From: Candidozyma auris
Taxonomy: Eukaryota; Ascomycota; Pichiomycetes; Serinales; Metschnikowiaceae
Assembly (NCBI RefSeq): GCF_003013715.1
Contig: NC_072817.1
Span: forward strand, 1 to 64,000
Reading direction: 5' to 3'
Length of the DNA: 64,000 nt
Positions 52,933-61,994 of this stretch are shown in pieces (position 1 is the first letter of the stretch; each line of letters begins with the position of its first letter). The position numbers and the translations under genes are program-made. The notes under the pieces were generated by a model that was not told where the DNA came from, ran no database searches, and saw only the letters and a program-made list of their open reading frames with translations.

Positions 52933-55500
52933 TTAAACAGGGGACTCCCCAAAGAACTGTGGCTTGCAGTTCTCGCTGAAGCCAGAGTTTTCGTCAGTCA
53001 TCTCAATGATTTTTCGATTGCTCTCGATTTCTTTCTGTGACCATCCGTATGGATCCTTAGGAATCCATAATTTTGGCATCTGCGCCGCAATTGCTGGCTG
53101 ATCGAATGCGTGCTTGTCGTCAACGACTTCCTCTTCCATGTTATACGTGGCAGGGATCATCCTTTTGGCGTGCCTGAAATTGAGGAAGACGTCGGGACGG
53201 ACAAACCTTACGAGCCAGTTTTTAGACTCTGTGGTCTTAAAATCACGATCTGCGAGTAATGGCACAAGGTTCTGTCCACCTTCGAGTTGTTGAGTATCTT
53301 CTTCCACCCTTTCATGGTCTTTCTGGTCTTCTTTAAGAAGATCAGCCTTTTCATTTTTCCTCTTGTCAAGCACCTTGGTCTTGAAGTCTGACTCTCCTTG
53401 GTACGAAACGGTTTTAGAAAAGCCATCCAATGGCTTCATGCAATCTATTGGGAGGACAGTAGTCAACCTGCCGAATGCCTCTTTCAAGTTGATATGGCAG
53501 AAAGCTGTAAATGCAATTCCGATGGCCTGCAAGGCGACACAACCCCAACCCTTACCGACAACAAACAAACCCAAAAGACAAACCTGGCCCAAGTACAAAC
53601 CTGTAAAAGTTTGAAAAAGTGCTCTTGGGTAGTGCAAACCTCTGTTATCAGGAGCCTCCACGAAACAGTATGTCAAATTATGACCGTAAGCAATGAATGC
53701 CAAAAGGAAAGCCACGCATCCGAACAACAAGATCATCGGAGCAATGATAGCAAACGCCAAGGTAATGGAAGCAAGGTTAGTGAAAATAGGGAACGTTGTA
53801 CCCCACATGACTATACCTAAGCCGGAAAACCTTGCCCACTTCTTCCTAAGTGTCTTGTCCAAAAGAGCACCAAGGATGTAAAACAAGAAAAACGTGACAA
53901 CTTGAAACAACGCACCACCAGCAATGGTGAACCCCTGCAAAATGAGGTAGGAAATGAAGAAGTTAGAAGATCTAGGCAAGTTTGCAGCCAAAAGATTCAT
54001 GGCAGATGTTGGGTTGTTAATGATCTGTGCCACAGCTGCAGTAGCAGAGGAAGCCAAGGCAGTCACAAGGAAAGAGTTCACAGTCAAAAATCCGAAGTAA
54101 CAGTTTTGTGTGAAGTCCTCAGTGTGTTGGAATGAGACGCATCCAGCGATCTTAGCCATGCCTCTGATGAACATAGGTAAAAGAGTCATCAACAAGGACA
54201 ACATGATGGTTGGCAACAAACCGGTAACCACACCAAGAAGCCAGTCGGGCAAGTTTTGAATCCATCCTAACCAAGGAAGCTTCTCCGTCAAGTTATTGAT
54301 GTTAGAAATTACACCGACAAACGCCACGGGGATAGCCCAGAAGATGATCAACGCAATGATAGCAGCCAGGGCAATAAGCTTTCTGGTGATCCTTTCCCAC
54401 CAGAAGAGACGCATGTTATCCCAGTCAATATCAGCGGGATCATATCCGATATAAGCAGGGGTCATTCTCATTGGAGTATGGTGAACAACACTCTGATAAG
54501 CCAACTGAGCAGAAAACTGGTCCTCAAACTCGACAAAAAGCGTATTCTTGGGGTTGGCCATTCTGTATTTTTTCTGATGCTTCTTGACCTCTTCATCGAG
54601 CTCTTGAAGTTTATTCCGCAAATACTCGATTTTATCGACTTTTTTGGAGAAGAAGCCGCCCTCTTTGCATCTGGGTCTCTTTTTCTCCGGCACGTACGAA
54701 TTGATGTCCTCTGGGTCCTCAACCTGAACACCCTTTTTGTCCATTTTCTTTTTGGCCTTCATTGCCTTCACCAAAAGCTGCGTGGTAGCCGCCTCCAACT
54801 GCATGGCGAAGGCCTCTCTTTGCCTGACCTTGTAAGCCAAGCGCCTGACGTTTCTGGAAACGTAGATTCTCTTGACGCCGTTGAAAAGCTTGACAAACTG
54901 CTTCTCGTCAAGAAACGCATCTGGCACCGACTGGAACAAGACGGTACGAGAAGATAACTTGTTGGCATAACGGGGCGACGACAAAACAGCGGCTCTAAGT
55001 GAATTGTAGAAGAATAGTTCTCTGTAGATCATGTAAATGACCCCTCCGTAGAAGAACCACGACATGAATGCATGTGCGTAGTACCTTCTGTGGTGTTTCA
55101 CATTGGCAAATGAGAGCTGGTCCAACCCGTCGTGGCCATTGCCATTTGTGGCATTTATAGGAAGCAAAATCACCCAGATGAGCATGCCTCCAAGAAATGT
55201 CATAGCGCACATGATGAGGTAGCGCAAGAAGAAGTAACCATCCATGCCACACTGTTGAAGGATAAAGGAGTGGGGCTTCGTGAGCAAAACAAAAATCCAA
55301 CGCACTGGATCCAAAGGTAATGGCTCTGGTTTCTTTTCTTCAGGCACCAAGTCAAATGAGGACTTTGGCGAGTAGATTCTCTTGAACTTGAGTCGAAGGA
55401 TCAAGAACCCTCCTACAAAGCACCCAAGAAGGATCAGGTTCAGCACCAACGTCACCAAAACCGCCGACGTCGACGTGCTCTGGGTGTCTGCGTCGGCCAT
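52933..55500 (-). CDS. RSN1: CSC1/RSN1-family (TMEM63/OSCA) membrane protein
   Basis: The 855-residue protein belongs to the DUF221 family of hyperosmolality-gated or stretch-gated cation channels (Csc1, Rsn1, Phm7 and plant OSCA). The order is right: an N-terminal membrane helix (about 15-36), two more near 85-165, then a cytosolic domain (about 185-360) with a Lys-rich coiled coil and the NTLFVEFEDQFSAQLAYQSV strand. Next comes a membrane core with DIDWDNMRLFWWERITRKL, followed by LLPTIMLSLLMTLLP and PRALFQTFTGLYLGQVCLLG. The C-terminal 150 residues are charged and cytosolic. The symbol is by family; Phm7 and YLR241W/Csc1 are alternatives. It probably acts in the plasma membrane or ER. Confidence 0.82.
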   Translation of the reverse strand: MADADTQSTSTSAVLVTLVLNLILLGCFVGGFLILRLKFKRIYSPKSSFDLVPEEKKPEPLPLDPVRWIFVLLTKPHSFILQQCGMDGYFFLRYLIMCAMTFLGGMLIWVILLPINATNGNGHDGLDQLSFANVKHHRRYYAHAFMSWFFYGGVIYMIYRELFFYNSLRAAVLSSPRYANKLSSRTVLFQSVPDAFLDEKQFVKLFNGVKRIYVSRNVRRLAYKVRQREAFAMQLEAATTQLLVKAMKAKKKMDKKGVQVEDPEDINSYVPEKKRPRCKEGGFFSKKVDKIEYLRNKLQELDEEVKKHQKKYRMANPKNTLFVEFEDQFSAQLAYQSVVHHTPMRMTPAYIGYDPADIDWDNMRLFWWERITRKLIALAAIIALIIFWAIPVAFVGVISNINNLTEKLPWLGWIQNLPDWLLGVVTGLLPTIMLSLLMTLLPMFIRGMAKIAGCVSFQHTEDFTQNCYFGFLTVNSFLVTALASSATAAVAQIINNPTSAMNLLAANLPRSSNFFISYLILQGFTIAGGALFQVVTFFLFYILGALLDKTLRKKWARFSGLGIVMWGTTFPIFTNLASITLAFAIIAPMILLFGCVAFLLAFIAYGHNLTYCFVEAPDNRGLHYPRALFQTFTGLYLGQVCLLGLFVVGKGWGCVALQAIGIAFTAFCHINLKEAFGRLTTVLPIDCMKPLDGFSKTVSYQGESDFKTKVLDKRKNEKADLLKEDQKDHERVEEDTQQLEGGQNLVPLLADRDFKTTESKNWLVRFVRPDVFLNFRHAKRMIPATYNMEEEVVDDKHAFDQPAIAAQMPKLWIPKDPYGWSQKEIESNRKIIEMTDENSGFSENCKPQFFGESPV

Positions 55501-56221
55501 AGTAACTCAAGAAGAATATATAAGGTGGTTTTTAAGAAGAAAGTGGTACTAAGTGTGTAGAAAATTGTGTAGCTTCCTTTCTGCTTGGATCAAAACAGTG
55601 ATGTCGCTTTGTGCAAAACTTTCCTCTACAAGTGAAGGGTATGGGCTGCACAATCATAAGCGTTGGCGAAGGGGAAGGAAGGGGGGGTTGTCTGTACGCA
55701 GGACGATCTAATGGTTTTCTCGAATATATAAAGTACGTAATTCCCAATTTCACTTTTTTTACAATTTGCACCTTTCTCTTTCTCTTGCTCTTGTGCTGCC
55801 GACTTCGCAGGGGGTTGCTCACTGCCGCCGTGAAGGTTGCAAATGCTTCGGTGAGCCTTGCGCAGGGTGCGCATCTTCGCGCATCTTCGCGCGCAGCTTG
55901 TTTCGGTTGCGAATCATCACCCTTCCCTCGGGCACACTGCGACCCATGCCAATTGAAGTGATGAGGAAGATCAATGGAGTTTTTGATCCGTCTAGCTCTT
56001 TGGGACCCTTCAAAACCTTTTCTGACTGGTGGAGGAGCTTGGGGTGGGCAGCCTGCTGCATTGTGCTTAAGCCGTGCTTGGCTACAGTGACGTTTCGCCG
56101 CGGCTTTTTATATGGTATTTGCTAAATAGCTTGCTTCGCCATGTTTGTAACTATTCTTAATTGTTTTAGCCTAACCACCTACAACTTCCTTTTTTACGTT
56201 TTCTCTTGGTCCTGCAGCTGA
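55501..56221. promoter_or_regulatory. Intergenic region between the channel gene and DSS1
   Basis: It holds the channel-gene promoter and the DSS1 3' flank. A short GCATCTTCGC direct repeat is near 55869-55890. No ORF is convincing. Confidence 0.4.
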
Positions 56222-59200
56222 CTATGTACATTCGAGCTCAACTGCAAACTCGTTCTCTATCATGTCTATCTTCCTCACTGTGAAGCTTGGCTTGATCACC
56301 TGCCCAACCTCGTACTCACCGGTATTGAAGCGCCTCTTAACGAGATCATTGGCCACTATGGTGGCCTTCACCAGGTCGAAGTATGCTAGCTTGCATCTAA
56401 CATCTCCCCTCTTGGCATCGCTTAGAAGCAAAAACTCAAACTCTATAGGATCGCTGATCTTGCCCTTTTTTAAACTTTCGAAGTAAAACCTGAGAAAACT
56501 ACCTTGCCAAAACTTTATTGAAGACCTCTCTGCCTGTTTATTGACAAACAGACATATCTGCAAGTGATTGGCCAAGTTGAATAAGTTATCCTTCTTCATT
56601 TTCATCTCTCCCTTGTTAACAAGGTAATCAGCGCACATCCAGTGATTAACCATGTCGGCGTACCTTCTCAATGGAGATGTGAAGTGGGAATAGCTGGGGA
56701 GTCCCAAGGACTCGTGACCACGATAATTGGCCTCGTAATTGGCTGCTGTCATGAATTTCCTTAAATCAGCCTTCTCTTGCACGGTCATTGCCGCTCCGTC
56801 TTTGTCTCTTTGCCTCTTCATAATCTCGTTGATTTCCCTCGACACGGCGTTGCTCAACCTCAATTCTTGAGTTCTCAAAATGATGGGTATCTCTCTTTTG
56901 CGAGCGTACGCTGAAGCAGCGTGATTGGCTGTGATCATAAAATTAGAAACTAGCTCTTGCGATTTAGACGAGTCAGATTGATTCAAGTCTTTTTGAATGG
57001 AAACAACAGGTATTTTATCAGCATCGCCATTGACAATGGCAATTTTGAAACCCTCTTCTGTTTTCTGAAAGAAGGGCTCACATACTTCCTTTCTCGGAAC
57101 GTAGTCAACCCTAGTCTTGCATGACTCGTTGGGAAAGTCTAAAGCTCCTAGATGCTCCCCTCTGATCTCTTTTAGTATAGATGCAATTCGAGAAAGGTTG
57201 AAGAGGTCCCATTCTCTCGATCCGACCTCAGATTCATCCTTTGAAAACCTTCTCATGTTTGTTTCATCGTCCAAAATTTGATTTACTTGCTCGTAGGTGA
57301 TGCAGACGGCATTGTCTTTGAAGTTGAAAAATTTTACTCTGGCAGAGCTTACAATCTCATCCATGATGCACTTCCCGTCTAGCTCGCTATGCGATTCCTC
57401 GTAACGCTTGAAGGCAGATTTTTCCACTTTGAATTGAATCGCAAAACTCCTGTTCTCTCCCGCAGCATCCATTCCACAAACTTTCGAGATGAGCTGTGGC
57501 AACATCAATGTAGCACCCTCAGGAAGGTAAACAGTTGCACCCTTCTTGAGAGCTACCTGGCTAAGAATGGAATTCTGCTTGATGTAAGAAGTGGGATCAG
57601 CAACATGAACGGTAAATCGGAAGTATCGGCCTTTATCTTCGATAGAAATACCGTCGTCAATTTCATGCGCATCTGCCGAGTCAATGCAATAGATGGGTAC
57701 TGCTGGGAAGTCGGCCCTGATGCTTTGAAGTGGGTCAGATTTGTGAAAATCGGATGTTATCCAGCTCTCAAAGCTGGAAGTCTTGTTTGTTGAGATAATT
57801 TCATCATTAAACTCTTGTAAATGGATATCGCGTTCCTCATCTTGGATGAAATTGCCGCTTAAAGCCTTGTCAAAATCCTCTTTGGAAGTGAATTCCTCGT
57901 CAACAAAGTCGTAGTATTTCTTAGCCATGTCAGCTTCTGCAGAGGTATCAGTTGTTGGTAGATTAAGCGAAACAGACCATTGGCTTGGATTGCACCAGAG
58001 ATCGTTGTTCAACGTAGAGAGAATCTCCAACGCCCTGCTTTTGGAATACTCAAAGGAATATGGCAACACTTCTTTTGTTTTGAGCCCTTCCTTTTCAAGT
58101 ACATCATCGATACTTCTCACTAGATTGCTGACAACGCTCTCTAGCATACGATCTTCGACAATATTCCCGGCAACAAAGTCCCTGAGCAAATTTACCAACT
58201 CATTGTACTGAGGAGGCTTACTAAGATTCCTCTTATTGTGACAATAGGCAACGTAGAACTGGGTAAAGGCGTTGATGCCATCATCCTTCAAGAATTCAAG
58301 AGTATCGGCAACCTCGATAGACTTAGAGATCGGCAATACATCGACACTTAATGGCACTTTCGAGTTATGGTGAAAGTTAATCTTCCACTTCCTAGGGTTC
58401 TGCGACAATGACACGACAAAGCCAAGGTAGGAGCTAAGCGAATGGTCAACATCTGCGAAGTCGTTCTTGGACAGATCAGGAAACTTTTTTCCGAGCAAGG
58501 TGGCCCCGTCAATACCAGAGTAACCTAGTTGACTGTTCAATATGCGGAACTCGTCTTGGCCGTCAGAATGCTCAAGATGCTTAAACCTATGCTCAAACTT
58601 CGATACGTACTCAAAAAGCTCAAAGATCGGAATCGTGCGTGATGAAGCTGTGATATTGTTGTTCTCGTCATACTGCAAGATCTTGTGGATATAATCGAGG
58701 CATCTCGTGAATGAGTTCATCTTTCGAAAACTTGCAATTGAAGTGTCTATAAGTGGCTGCGAAATAAGCAGTCTCGCCGGCGTGGGAACAACGTACGTCT
58801 TCACGTCAGTGTCTGTGAGTAATTGTGAGGCCGCCTGGGCCATGATAAAGTCGTCCCCTGTGGTCAGTCTTTCTAAATCAGAGGTCTGAGAATCACTTTT
58901 AGTAGAGCCCACCTCTAACCCTTCAGGCAACGCTTCTGGCGACCTGGAAAATTTAGAGTCTGGCATGCCGATTGGAGCGAGCCCACGGTGCTTTTTTTCA
59001 AGCTGCACTATCTGAAGGGGCCGAAGACGCGTACGTGATACCACCTCTGGCAACCGTAGCTTTATCTGGTCTCTGTGGGCATACATGATTTCTCCCTCGT
59101 GGTTAACCAACGTATAGGTGGAAGTCTTCAAGTCGTGAGGTTTGTCCACAACCAAGTGTAGAAGCGTACTCTGGCGATCTAAAAGAACCAAGTCTCCCAC

Positions 59201-59566
59201 ATCGAGGGGAGATAGGTTCTTTTTGAGGGAAATCCTGCCGCCAAAAATCATCTTTCGAAACCTTCTCAGAGTATCCTTCATGTCTATAGGATGCTTTTTG
59301 GACCACTCTTTAGCAGGCTCCTCGAGCCGCTTAGCTACCCTATCGTTGCTTGCATCAACGATCTTTGCCACAAGCTGCAAATTCGATAGGGAGAAATCGA
59401 GCGTTACATTTGATGGATCATAGTATTTTTTTGTGGAGTTCTCCTCGATCACCTCCTTTGTGACCGCTATAGCCTCCTTTGAGAGCGCCTTCGGGCTCCT
59501 CTTATGCTTAAGTCCACCACTTGTGCTTCTGTAGCGTCGAAGTACAACGTGGGCTGATCGTAGCAT
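56222..59566 (-). CDS. DSS1: Mitochondrial 3'-5' exoribonuclease of the degradosome
   Basis: Dss1 is the RNase II-type nuclease that works with the helicase Suv3 to degrade mitochondrial RNA. The 1114-residue protein is longer than S. cerevisiae Dss1 (969). The start at 59566 gives a basic leader (MLRSAHVVLRRYRSTSG) suited to mitochondrial import. The RNB catalytic motif CIDSADAHEIDDGIS is at 627-641 with the metal-binding aspartates, followed by LMLPQLISKVCGMD and, late, HFTSPLRRYADMVNHW. The N-terminal 300 residues have the less conserved Dss1/Msu1 region (PLDVGDLVLLD). Two recurrent elements lie 50 and 64 bp before the ATG. Confidence 0.93.
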   Translation of the reverse strand: MLRSAHVVLRRYRSTSGGLKHKRSPKALSKEAIAVTKEVIEENSTKKYYDPSNVTLDFSLSNLQLVAKIVDASNDRVAKRLEEPAKEWSKKHPIDMKDTLRRFRKMIFGGRISLKKNLSPLDVGDLVLLDRQSTLLHLVVDKPHDLKTSTYTLVNHEGEIMYAHRDQIKLRLPEVVSRTRLRPLQIVQLEKKHRGLAPIGMPDSKFSRSPEALPEGLEVGSTKSDSQTSDLERLTTGDDFIMAQAASQLLTDTDVKTYVVPTPARLLISQPLIDTSIASFRKMNSFTRCLDYIHKILQYDENNNITASSRTIPIFELFEYVSKFEHRFKHLEHSDGQDEFRILNSQLGYSGIDGATLLGKKFPDLSKNDFADVDHSLSSYLGFVVSLSQNPRKWKINFHHNSKVPLSVDVLPISKSIEVADTLEFLKDDGINAFTQFYVAYCHNKRNLSKPPQYNELVNLLRDFVAGNIVEDRMLESVVSNLVRSIDDVLEKEGLKTKEVLPYSFEYSKSRALEILSTLNNDLWCNPSQWSVSLNLPTTDTSAEADMAKKYYDFVDEEFTSKEDFDKALSGNFIQDEERDIHLQEFNDEIISTNKTSSFESWITSDFHKSDPLQSIRADFPAVPIYCIDSADAHEIDDGISIEDKGRYFRFTVHVADPTSYIKQNSILSQVALKKGATVYLPEGATLMLPQLISKVCGMDAAGENRSFAIQFKVEKSAFKRYEESHSELDGKCIMDEIVSSARVKFFNFKDNAVCITYEQVNQILDDETNMRRFSKDESEVGSREWDLFNLSRIASILKEIRGEHLGALDFPNESCKTRVDYVPRKEVCEPFFQKTEEGFKIAIVNGDADKIPVVSIQKDLNQSDSSKSQELVSNFMITANHAASAYARKREIPIILRTQELRLSNAVSREINEIMKRQRDKDGAAMTVQEKADLRKFMTAANYEANYRGHESLGLPSYSHFTSPLRRYADMVNHWMCADYLVNKGEMKMKKDNLFNLANHLQICLFVNKQAERSSIKFWQGSFLRFYFESLKKGKISDPIEFEFLLLSDAKRGDVRCKLAYFDLVKATIVANDLVKRRFNTGEYEVGQVIKPSFTVRKIDMIENEFAVELECT

Positions 59567-59615
59567 GTATATGGAGAGCTTGGAGGCAGAAGTAGAAGTG
59601 GTGATGTTGCTAGTA

Positions 59616-59639
59616 TGGCTGCGAAGCGATGGCTGCGAA
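59616..59639 (+). promoter_or_regulatory. Tandem recurrent elements before DSS1
   Basis: Two copies of TGGCTGCGAA start 14 bp apart (59616 and 59630), only 50-64 bp upstream of the DSS1 ATG. Confidence 0.6.
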
Positions 59640-60504
59640 GAGGTAGTATCTGCACGTGAGGGGGGTGGAAGAATCAGAGGTATATTGGAAATTGAGAGAA
59701 AATGGGGGATATCTCTTTGACTGACTCGCTATGAGACCTCAGTTCAGTTGTTCCGGTGCAACTGATACCGGTGTTGGAGTTGGGGCTATATCGGTGAGAT
59801 CGCTGCTCAGTTAACGGTTGCGACAGGCCAGTTGAGGGAGGAAAGCAAGCGAAATGGCATAGTTAGCATAGGAGAGTTGCTTAAGAGAAGACGTAGAATC
59901 TTGTAATTTGTCATTAAGGCAGCAACAGATTATGAGTACGTCTTGGTGAGCTGATTTGGAACCTTCAGAACGTAACGTTCCAGTATAACAGCGCCCTTTC
60001 TGTTACATGATTGATTCACTATTAAACACATCTGGACGAGCCTTCTATAAAGACGTTTACCTTTAGTAAGAGCGGAAGAATATTTCTGCAACTCTCCATT
60101 AATCCCGATTTTCCTTCCCGGCCCTCGCCCAATCCCCTAATTATAAGAGCCAAGAATGTTACCACAAGTCATCGAAGAAATGAGATCTCGACCACCCAAT
60201 TCGAATCCTCTTAGCATTGTCGACCTAAAGCGACATACTGTTTCTTCCCTGGCCACGCTCCATTATCATATCATTACTCAGAACAATCAGTTTAAATTTT
60301 ATCGCCCATCTCCACCCCTCCATCTCGTATCTTTGAACTCCAGGACAGTGCCGACACCCCTCTCCCTCACCCTTTAATTTTGACAAAGTTTGTACTCAAA
60401 AATCTCATGCTAGAACAACCTCTCTCTTCATCTTGCTATCGCTCGAGAGCCAAATGGAGATCACCGAAAGGTTCACCGGTTTCACCAGCCGACCGAAACG
60501 CTTT

Positions 60505-60516
60505 TTTTCGCAGCCA
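60505..60516 (-). promoter_or_regulatory. Recurrent element TGGCTGCGAAAA
   Basis: Exact match, about 400 bp upstream of the uricase ATG. Confidence 0.55.
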
Positions 60517-60616
60517 GTGGACCGAAAAGGTGCAGATGGCCTGATTGTGCACTCTGGGTGCGTTTCGGTAGACCGTATTCTATGGCCTTGTCTCGGACCC
60601 ATACTATGGCAGCCGA

Positions 60617-60627
60617 TTTCGCAGCCA
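60617..60627 (-). promoter_or_regulatory. Recurrent element TGGCTGCGAAA
   Basis: Exact 11-base match, about 290 bp upstream of the uricase ATG. Confidence 0.55.
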
Positions 60628-60785
60628 CCAACCAAAAAAAAATTTTAAGAGTATACCAACATTCAATTCATGCCAAAAATATCTACCAAGGTCAGCTCAA
60701 TAGATATACTATGCCAGCTCTCATTTACCACTGCCTTCTTGGAATTTCTGTTGATCGTTCTCTGTTTCGGTGCACCGCTGCGGCG

Positions 60786-60827
60786 CTTATCTGGCTCGGC
60801 GATCGCCGAAAGGATCCCCGCGATAAG
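60786..60827. promoter_or_regulatory. GATA sites flanking a UaY-type palindrome
   Basis: CTTATC (60786-60791) and GATAAG (60822-60827) are nitrogen-regulation GATA sites. Between them lies the perfect 14-bp palindrome TCGGCGATCGCCGA (60796-60809), of the form TCGG-N6-CCGA. That is the published consensus of the Aspergillus purine-utilisation activator UaY, and CGG-N6-CCG is that of yeast Ppr1. The palindrome lies about 100 bp upstream of the uricase start. Confidence 0.65.
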
Positions 60828-60835
60828 CCATCGAC

Positions 60836-60841
60836 TATAAG
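60836..60841 (+). promoter_or_regulatory. TATA box of the uricase gene
   Basis: TATAAG, 75 bp before the ATG and just downstream of the GATA and palindrome sites. Confidence 0.55.
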
Positions 60842-60910
60842 TAGAGGTCTTCAACCACTCTTTTCCCTCGACATATTCCACCACAACCATCTACTTCTCT
60901 CAATCCCATC

Positions 60911-61811
60911 ATGTCATTGATCGACTCCTCTTACGGCAAGGCTAACGTCAAGTTCTTGAAAGTCAAGCGCGACAGACACAACCCAAAGGTCCAGGAAGTG
61001 TTACAGGCCAACTGCCAGGTTTTGTTGAGAGGTGACTTCGACGTTTCGTACACGGAAGCTGACAATTCGCCCATTGTTCCCACAGACACCGTCAAGAACA
61101 CCATTTTAATCGAGGCCAAGAACACCGAGGTGTGGCCCATCGAGCGCTTTGCTGCCCACTTGGCCAAGCATTTCACCACCAAGTACAACCACGTTTCCGG
61201 AGTCGAGGTGACCATTGTCCAGGACGTGTGGACGAAGTACGAAGTGAACGGGAAGTTGCACGACCACAGCTTCACACGGGGGTCCAGAGACCAGAAGAAC
61301 GTTTTTGACCTACAACAAGCCTTCCAACAAGGTCACCATTGTCTCTGGCATCAAGGATTTGAAGGTGATGAAATCAACCGGCTCGATGTTCTACGGCTAC
61401 AACGAGTGTGACTACACCACGTTGAAGCCAACCACAGACAGAATTTTGTCGACCAATGTGGACGCCTCATGGAAGTTCGAGTCCCACTTGTCCTCCCTTG
61501 ACGATGTCGTGCAGAAGGCCAAGAACGGTTTGTTCGACAATGTTTACGAGAGTGCCAGGAAGATCACCTTGGACAGGTTTGCCATTGAAAACTCTCCTTC
61601 TGTCCAGGCCACCATGTACAATATGTCACTTGAGATCTTGGACGCTGCTCCTGCCGTGGACACTGTTAGCTACGAGTTGCCCAACATCCACTTCATCTTA
61701 TACAACTTGGAGTGGAAGGGTATCAACAACGACGACTTGTACTACCCTTCGAGCGACCCCAACGGGTTGATCAAGTCGACCGTGGGCAGAAAGGTTCCAT
61801 CGAAGTTATAA
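60911..61811 (+). CDS. Urate oxidase, reading frame broken by one extra T
   Basis: Urate oxidase (uricase) turns urate into 5-hydroxyisourate in peroxisomes, the first step in using urate as a nitrogen source. The first frame (from the ATG at 60911) carries the N-terminal half: YGKANVKFLKV with the catalytic Lys, NSPIVPTDTVKNTI with the Thr-Asp, and LHDHSFTRGS. The second half continues in the next frame with VLKST-like VMKSTGS, DYTTLKPTTDRILSTNVDA, SVQATMYNM, NIHFILYNLEW and DPNGLIKSTVG, ending in Ser-Lys-Leu, a peroxisomal PTS1 signal. The frames meet at a T5 run (61302-61306). The span is 901 bp, one base more than a multiple of three; without the extra base it would be a normal 299-residue uricase. 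It is a sequencing indel or a recent null allele. Confidence 0.9.
61302..61306 (+). other. Frameshift site in the uricase (T5 run)
   Basis: The codons before it read Gln-Lys-Asn-Val in frame one; the codons after it read Thr-Tyr-Asn-Lys-Pro in frame two. Four T residues instead of five would join them. Confidence 0.8.
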
Positions 61812-61843
61812 TAAGCATAGTACGTAGTACTCCAAGGGCCGAA

Positions 61844-61880
61844 TGGCTGCGAAATTCACGAATTAAAACCCAGACACCAC
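61844..61880 (+). promoter_or_regulatory. Recurrent element followed by a telomere-unit fragment
   Basis: TGGCTGCGAAA (61844-61854) is followed 10 bp later by AAAACCCAGACACCAC (61865-61880), identical to 16 bases of the telomeric repeat at the left end. Both lie about 115-150 bp upstream of the next ORF. Confidence 0.65.
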
Positions 61881-61994
61881 TTCCCGTAGTAGTACGCACA
61901 ACCCCAACACACAGTTCATCTGCCAACCCTAACACTGATCCATGACAGTCCATTTGTAGAGTCCATTTTTTGATTTTTCTTTTCTTTTTTTATC

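Larger units (their letters stand above)
60463..60777. promoter_or_regulatory. Cluster of TTTCGGT/ACCGAAA half-sites
   Basis: ACCGAAA at 60463, 60492 and 60521 (29-bp steps) and TTTCGGT at 60563 and 60765; the last two extend to CGGTAGACCG (60566-60575) and CGGTGCACCG (60768-60777). Paired CGG/CCG ends are typical of zinc-cluster activators. Confidence 0.45.
59567..60910. promoter_or_regulatory. Divergent region between DSS1 and the uricase
   Basis: About 1.3 kb. The DSS1 side holds two tandem recurrent elements and a CACGTG (59653-59658). The uricase side holds recurrent elements (60505-60516, 60617-60627), five ACCGAAA/TTTCGGT half-sites, two CGG-N4-CCG palindromes, one TCGG-N6-CCGA palindrome, two GATAAG sites and a TATA box. 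No ORF is convincing. Confidence 0.6.

Noticed and set aside
53984..53995. Recurrent element inside the channel gene (and at 58754 in DSS1)
   Set aside because: These TTTGCAGCCA / TGGCTGCGAAA matches encode ordinary residues; I treat them as background and did not count them.
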